In this document: in pieces, positions 60,222-64,000 of the stretch
Layout: every line of letters starts with the position of its first letter
Position numbering within the stretch: position 1 is the stretch's first letter
Program-made: the position numbers and the translations under genes
Source: Chelydra serpentina
Lineage: Eukaryota; Chordata; Testudines; Chelydridae
Length of the DNA stretch: 64,000 bases
Direction of reading: 5' to 3'
Assembly (NCBI GenBank): GCA_037349315.1
Contig: JBAIAC010000033.1
Coordinates: 26,430,001 to 26,494,000 of the forward strand
Notes under the pieces: model-generated
Database searches by the model: none
Told to the model about the DNA's origin: nothing
The model's input: the letters and a program-made list of their open reading frames with translations, nothing else

Positions 60222-61031
60222 ATGCTAGGAGTCTACTACAGGCCACCTAACCAGGTGGAAGAGGTGGATGAGGCTTTTTTTAAAGAACTAACAAAATCAT
60301 CCAAAGCCCAAGATTTGGTGGTGATGGGGGACTTCAACTATCCAGATATATGTTGGGAAAATAACACAGCGGGGCACAGACTATCCAATAAGTTCTTGGA
60401 CTGCATTGGAGACAACTTTTTATTTCAGAAGGTTGAGAAAGCTACTAAGGGGGAAGCTGTTCTAGATTTGATTTTAACAAATAGGGAGGAACTTGTTGAG
60501 AACTTGAAAGTAGAAGGCAGCTTGGGTGAAAGTGATCAAGAAATCATAGAGTTCACAATTCTAAGGAAGGGTAGAAGGGAGTACAGCAAAATAGAGACAA
60601 TGGATTTCAGGAAAGTGGATTTTGGTAAGCTCAGAGAGCTGATAGGTAAGGTCCCATGGGAATCAAGACTGAGGGGAAAAACAACTGAGGAGAGCTGGCA
60701 GTATTTCAAAGGGACACTATTAAGGGCCCAAAAGCAAACTATTCTGCTGGGTAGGAAAGATAGAAAATGTGGCAAAAGACCACCTTGGCTTAACCACGAG
60801 ATCTTGCAAGATCTAAAAAATAAAAAGGAGTCATATAAAAAATGGAAACTAGGACAAATTACAAAGGATGAATATAGGCAAACAACACGGGAATGCAGGG
60901 GCAAGATTAGAAAGGCAAAGGCACAAAATGAGCTCAAACTAGCTACAGGAATAAAGGGAAACAAGAAAACTTTTTATCAATACATTAGAAGCAAGAGGAA
61001 GACCAAGGACAGGGTACTCAGTGAGGAGTGA
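60222..61031 (+). pseudogene. CR1 ORF2, endonuclease C-terminal piece and linker
   Basis: 269 codons; true homology starts upstream of the listed ATG, near 60180. VYYRPPNQ at residue 4, MGDFNYPD with Asp37 and Asn39, DLILTN at 82-87, and SDQE at 104-107, where CR1 and other APE nucleases have SDH. The catalytic His is therefore Gln (CAA at 60537-60539). A Lys/Arg-rich linker ([28 protein letters not shown]) leads toward the reverse transcriptase. It ends at an in-frame TGA (61029-61031); the frame then continues unchanged into 61050. Confidence 0.92.
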
Positions 61032-61049
61032 GAAACAGTAAGAGGAAAC

Positions 61050-61409
61050 TTGGAAATGGCAGAGATGCTTAATGACTTCTTTGTTTCGGTATTCACCGAG
61101 AAGTCTGAAGGAATGCCTAACATAGTGAATACTAATGGGAAGGGGGAAGGTTTAGAAGATAAAATAAAAAAAGAACAAATTAAAAATCACTTAGATAAGT
61201 TAGATGCCTGCAAGTCACCAGGACCTGATGAAATCCATCCTAGAATACTCAAGGAGCTAATAGAGGAGGTATCTGAGCCTCTAGCTATTATCTTTGGTAA
61301 ATCATGGGAGACAGGAGAGATTCCAGAAGACTGGAAAAGGGCAAATATCGTGCCCATCTATAAAAGGGAAATAAAAACAACCCAGGAAACTACAGACCAG
61401 TTAGTTTAA
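61050..61409 (+). pseudogene. CR1 ORF2, start of reverse transcriptase
   Basis: 119 codons in the same frame as the previous piece. [31 protein letters not shown] (RT motif 0/1 of the CR1 clade) and [17 protein letters not shown]. After YK the A-run at 61362-61366 appears one base short, and the reading moves to the frame of the next piece. The last residues here (after IYKREIK) are out of frame. Confidence 0.92.
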
Positions 61410-61414
61410 CTTCT

Positions 61415-62641
61415 GTGCCAGGGAAAATAATGGAGCAAGTAATGAAGGAAATCATCTGCAAACACTTGGAAGGTGGTAAGGTGATAGGGAATAGCCAGCA
61501 TGGATTTGTAAAGAACAAATCATGTCAAACTAATCTGATAGCTTTCTTTGATAGGATAACGAGTCTTGTGGATAAGGGAGAAGCGGTGGATGTGGTATAC
61601 CTAGACTTTAGTAAGGCATTTGATACGGTCTCACATGATATTCTTATCAATAAACTAGGGAAATACAACTTAGATGGGGCTACTATAAGGTGGGTGCACA
61701 ACTGGCTGGATAACCGTACTCAGAGAGTAATTATTAATGGTTCCCAATCCTGCTGGAAAGGGGTTCCACAAGGGTCTGTTTTGGGACCGGCTCTGTTCAA
61801 TATCTTCATCAACGACTTGGATATTGGCATAGAAAGTACACTTATTAAGTTTGCAGATGATACCAAACTGGGAGGGATTGCAACTGCTTTGGAGGATAGA
61901 GTCATAATTCAAAATGATCTGGACAAATTGGAGAAATGGTCAGAGGTAAACAGGATGAAGTTTAATAAGGACAAATGCAAAGTGCTCCACTTAGGTAGGA
62001 ACAATCTGTTTCACACATACAGAATGGGAGGAGACTGTCTAGGAAGGAGTACGGCAGAAAGGGATCTAGGGGTTATAGTGGACCACAAGCTAAATATGAG
62101 TCAACAGTGTGATGCTGTTGCAAAAAAAGCAAACTTGATTCTGGGCTGCATTAACAGGTGTGTTGTGAGCAAGACACGAGAAGTCATTCTTCCGCTCTAC
62201 TCTGCGCTGGTTAGGCCTCAACTGGAGTATTGTGTCCAGTTCTGGGCACCGCATTTCAAGAAAGATGTGGAGAAATTGGAGAGGGTCCAGAGAAGAGCAA
62301 CAAGAATGATTAAGGGTCTAGAGAACATGACCTATGAAGGAAGGCTGAAAGAATTGAGTTTGTTTAGTTTGGAAAAGAGAAGACTGAGAGGGGACATGAT
62401 AGCAGTCTTCGGGTATCTAAAAGGGTGTCATAAGGAGGAGGGAGAAAACTTGTTCATCTTAGCCTCTAAGGATAGAACAAGAAGCAATGGGCTTAAACTG
62501 CAGCAAGGGAGGTTTAGGAAAAAGTTCCTAACTGTCAGGGTGGTTAAACACTGGAATAAACTGCCCAGGGAGGTTGTGGAATCTCCATCTCTGGAGATAT
62601 TTAAGAGTAGGTTAGAGAAATGTCTATCAGGGATGGTCTAG
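61415..62641 (+). pseudogene. CR1 ORF2, reverse transcriptase core and C-terminal domain, uninterrupted
   Basis: 408 codons; homology begins upstream near 61367. QHGF at 28-31; motif A YLDFSKAFDTV with Asp64; GVPQGSVLGP at 116-125 (motif B); FADD at 146-149 (motif C, catalytic Asp pair); then the CR1 C-terminal signature LYSALVRPQLEYCVQFWAP and RVQRRATRMIKGLE, ending HWNKLPREVVESPSLEIF. All key polymerase residues are present. The element as a whole cannot make full-length ORF2 because of the upstream frameshifts and stop. Function in the family: target-primed reverse transcription of CR1 RNA in the nucleus. Confidence 0.95.
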
Positions 62642-62800
62642 ACAGAATTTGGTCCTGCCATGAGGGCAGGGGGCTGGACTCGATAACCTCTTGAGGTCCC
62701 TTCCAGCCCTAGAATCTATGAATCTGCTTTGAAAATCTCAATATATGAGTACATAATGGTATGGTAGGCAGATTTCATCAGCATGAATTTTGGATGACTT

Positions 62801-62974
62801 AGAATCATAGAATATCAGTGTTGGAAGGGACCTTAGGAGGTCATTTAGTCCAACCCCCTGCTCAAAGCAGGACCAATCCCCAATTTTTGCCCCAGATCCC
62901 TAAATGGCCCCCTCCAGGATTGAACTCACAACCCTGGGTTTAGCAGGCCAATGCTCAAACCACTGAGCTATCCC
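62801..62974 (-). mobile_element. tRNA-derived SINE with CR1-like tail (turtle Cry/pol III SINE type)
   Basis: Same family and orientation as 53193-53372. In reverse: GGGATAGCTCAGTGGTTTGA, GCATTGGCCTGCTAAACC, a B box region GTTGTGAGTTCAATCC (62917-62932), GGGGCCATTTAGGGATC, then the CR1-like tail ending ATTCTATGATTCT. It sits 75 bp past the end of the CR1 element. Near full length. Confidence 0.9.
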
Positions 62975-63194
62975 TTCATCATTGCTTGATTACATCGTTG
63001 CTCGAGTGACAAAGATACTAGTGGGTTATGCAGCTCATCCCAAATGAGCCATCAAAGCCTGTATCTCAACCCAGCCCATCATGGAATCTGTAGATGCCAG
63101 ACCTGTTCCAGAAAAGCTACTTTAGAGAGAGTTTTTTAAAAAAATTGTACTGGGATTATTTTTATCCCGATGCCTTAAAAACCAGGTGCCTTAG
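62975..63194. other. Unassigned spacer
   Basis: Unique sequence between the SINE and the hAT; no feature seen. Confidence 0.4.
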
Positions 63195-63570
63195 CAGGGG
63201 CAGCTCAAGCAATTTTGCAGCGGCAGGGGCGGCGGCCCCTCCCCCAACGCAGGCAGACGTAGCGGGGCCCCGCCCCTGACGCCTGCCGGGGGCGGGGCCC
63301 CGCTACATCTGCTTGCATTGGGGGCGGGGCCCCGCCTCCGACGCAGGCAGTCCCAGTCCGCGGCGGCAAGGTAAGAGCAGCGGACCTGCAGCCCCATTGC
63401 TGCCGCGGCAGGCGAGAATGGAGCAGCAGTCTGAGTCAAGTGGTGGCAATTCGGCGGCGGGAAGAGCGGACCTGCCGCCAAATTGCTGCCACAGGACTCA
63501 GATCGCCGCCCCATTCTCGCCTGCCGCCCCAAGCACCAGCTTGGAAAGCTGGTGCCTGGAGCCGGCCCTG
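63195..63570. mobile_element. hAT-type non-autonomous transposon, perfect target duplication
   Basis: Starts CAGGGGCAGCTCAAGC and ends CTGGAGCCGGCCCTG. TGCCTTAG flanks both sides exactly (63187-63194 and 63571-63578). The right end matches that of the 12384-12637 element (GGAGCCGGCCCTG). GC-rich interior with short repeats of GGGGCGGGGCCCCGC. Its frames of up to 116 codons are spurious. Confidence 0.93.
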
Positions 63571-63578
63571 TGCCTTAG

Positions 63579-64000
63579 TTACCATGAGTTCCACTCTGCT
63601 GGACTCAGAAAGAGGGGAAACATAGAGAACATTTTGAAAACATCTAAAAATGACCTAAAATAGCTTTTCTATACATAATAATGTAGGTAGAGTGGGCGGC
63701 GAGTGGGGACAGGGGAGCTCCAGTGTTTAGCCCAGCAGGGATGGGAGACAGCAGACTTTGAAGTCATGACCTGTTTATGTACAGTCTGGTACTGGTGCGG
63801 GACTGGATCTCACCCCTCCTGGGGCTCGGGCAAGGCTACCTGGAGGAGGTGGGGTGCAGTCCCCATTTGGAGGGGAGAAGGAGGAAACGTCTTTCTGGCA
63901 GGTTAATGGATAAAAGAACTGGGGGCTGTGCAAACTGCTCGGATGGGTGGAATGTTACAATAAATCTGGAGGAGGTAGATTAGTGGGCAGAGTGCAGGTG
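63579..64000. other. Unassigned sequence to window end
   Basis: Mixed, G-rich sequence without a recognisable gene or repeat. Confidence 0.4.

Larger units (their letters stand above)
59758..62726 (+). mobile_element. CR1 LINE, 5'-truncated, ORF2 plus 3' UTR
   Basis: About 2.97 kb. The 5' end lies near the start of ORF2, so ORF1 and the 5' UTR are missing, the usual truncation for LINEs. ORF2 order: endonuclease (59.78-60.9 kb), linker, reverse transcriptase (61.2-62.2 kb) and the CR1 C-terminal domain (to 62641). The 3' UTR (62642-62726) reads GGGGGCTGGACTCGATAACC, CCTTCCAGCCCTAGAATC and ends ATGAATCT. Frameshifts lie near 60170-60190 and 61360-61370, and a stop at 61029-61031. No target duplication was seen, as is typical of CR1. 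It is the longest protein-coding mobile element in the window. Confidence 0.95.

Noticed and set aside
60536..60964. 142-codon minus-strand frame
   Set aside because: Antisense shadow of the CR1 ORF2 coding strand.

Overview
The window looks like non-coding, repeat-rich vertebrate nuclear DNA, most likely from a cryptodiran turtle. The evidence is the repeats: an almost complete CR1 LINE ORF2 with its CR1 tail, two tRNA-derived SINEs with CR1-type 3' tails (the arrangement known from the turtle pol III/SINE or Cry family), several older CR1 3' ends, MIR-type CORE-SINEs, and many short hAT-type elements with CAG...CTG ends and 8-bp target duplications. I found no host protein-coding gene I can support. 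The only long reading frames with recognisable domains belong to the CR1 element at 59.8-62.7 kb. The stretch is therefore probably intergenic or part of a large intron.

Layout. 0-2.3 kb: a CA/TG compound tandem array, a MIR split by a short DNA transposon, and a second TIR element. 4.4-6.6 kb: three decayed CR1 tails and another TIR element. 6.6-11.3 kb: mostly unique sequence with AT-rich blocks that could be regulatory, plus one weak exon-like segment. 11.3-18.8 kb: three hAT elements with clear target duplications, a MIR, a CR1 3' end and an A-rich repeat. 18.8-25.2 kb: mostly unique sequence. 25.2-27.1 kb: a Penelope-like tail fragment and a decayed piggyBac-like transposon that a hAT element has entered. 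28.3-29.6 kb: three repeats side by side, including a GC-rich fold-back hAT. 35.0-38.1 kb: a TIR element, CR1 fragments, a second fold-back hAT inserted inside a CR1 tail, and a hairpin with a hammerhead-ribozyme-like core. 38.1-53.1 kb: largely unique, with a 69-bp tandem array, a MIR, one hAT, an 80-bp duplicated segment next to a promoter-like stretch, and a CR1 tail. 53.1-54.0 kb: a composite hAT carrying a SINE and a G-rich minisatellite. 58.9-59.3 kb: a cluster of GATA-type motifs. 59.76-63.57 kb: the CR1, a SINE and a hAT.

How the parts relate. The mobile elements form a layered record. MIR and old CR1 copies are the substrate, and hAT-type elements cut into them (805-1055 into MIR, 37160-37479 into CR1, 26523 into piggyBac). 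A SINE later entered a hAT (53193-53372). The SINEs share their 3' tail with CR1, whose reverse transcriptase is the presumed machinery for their mobilisation. The CR1 copy here is dead: 5'-truncated, with two frameshifts, one stop and a changed endonuclease residue, but its core reverse transcriptase frame is open for 408 codons. No complete, previously undescribed system is evident. The most unusual items are the hammerhead-like hairpin, the piggyBac relic, the promoter-like stretch beside the 80-bp repeat, and the GATA cluster.
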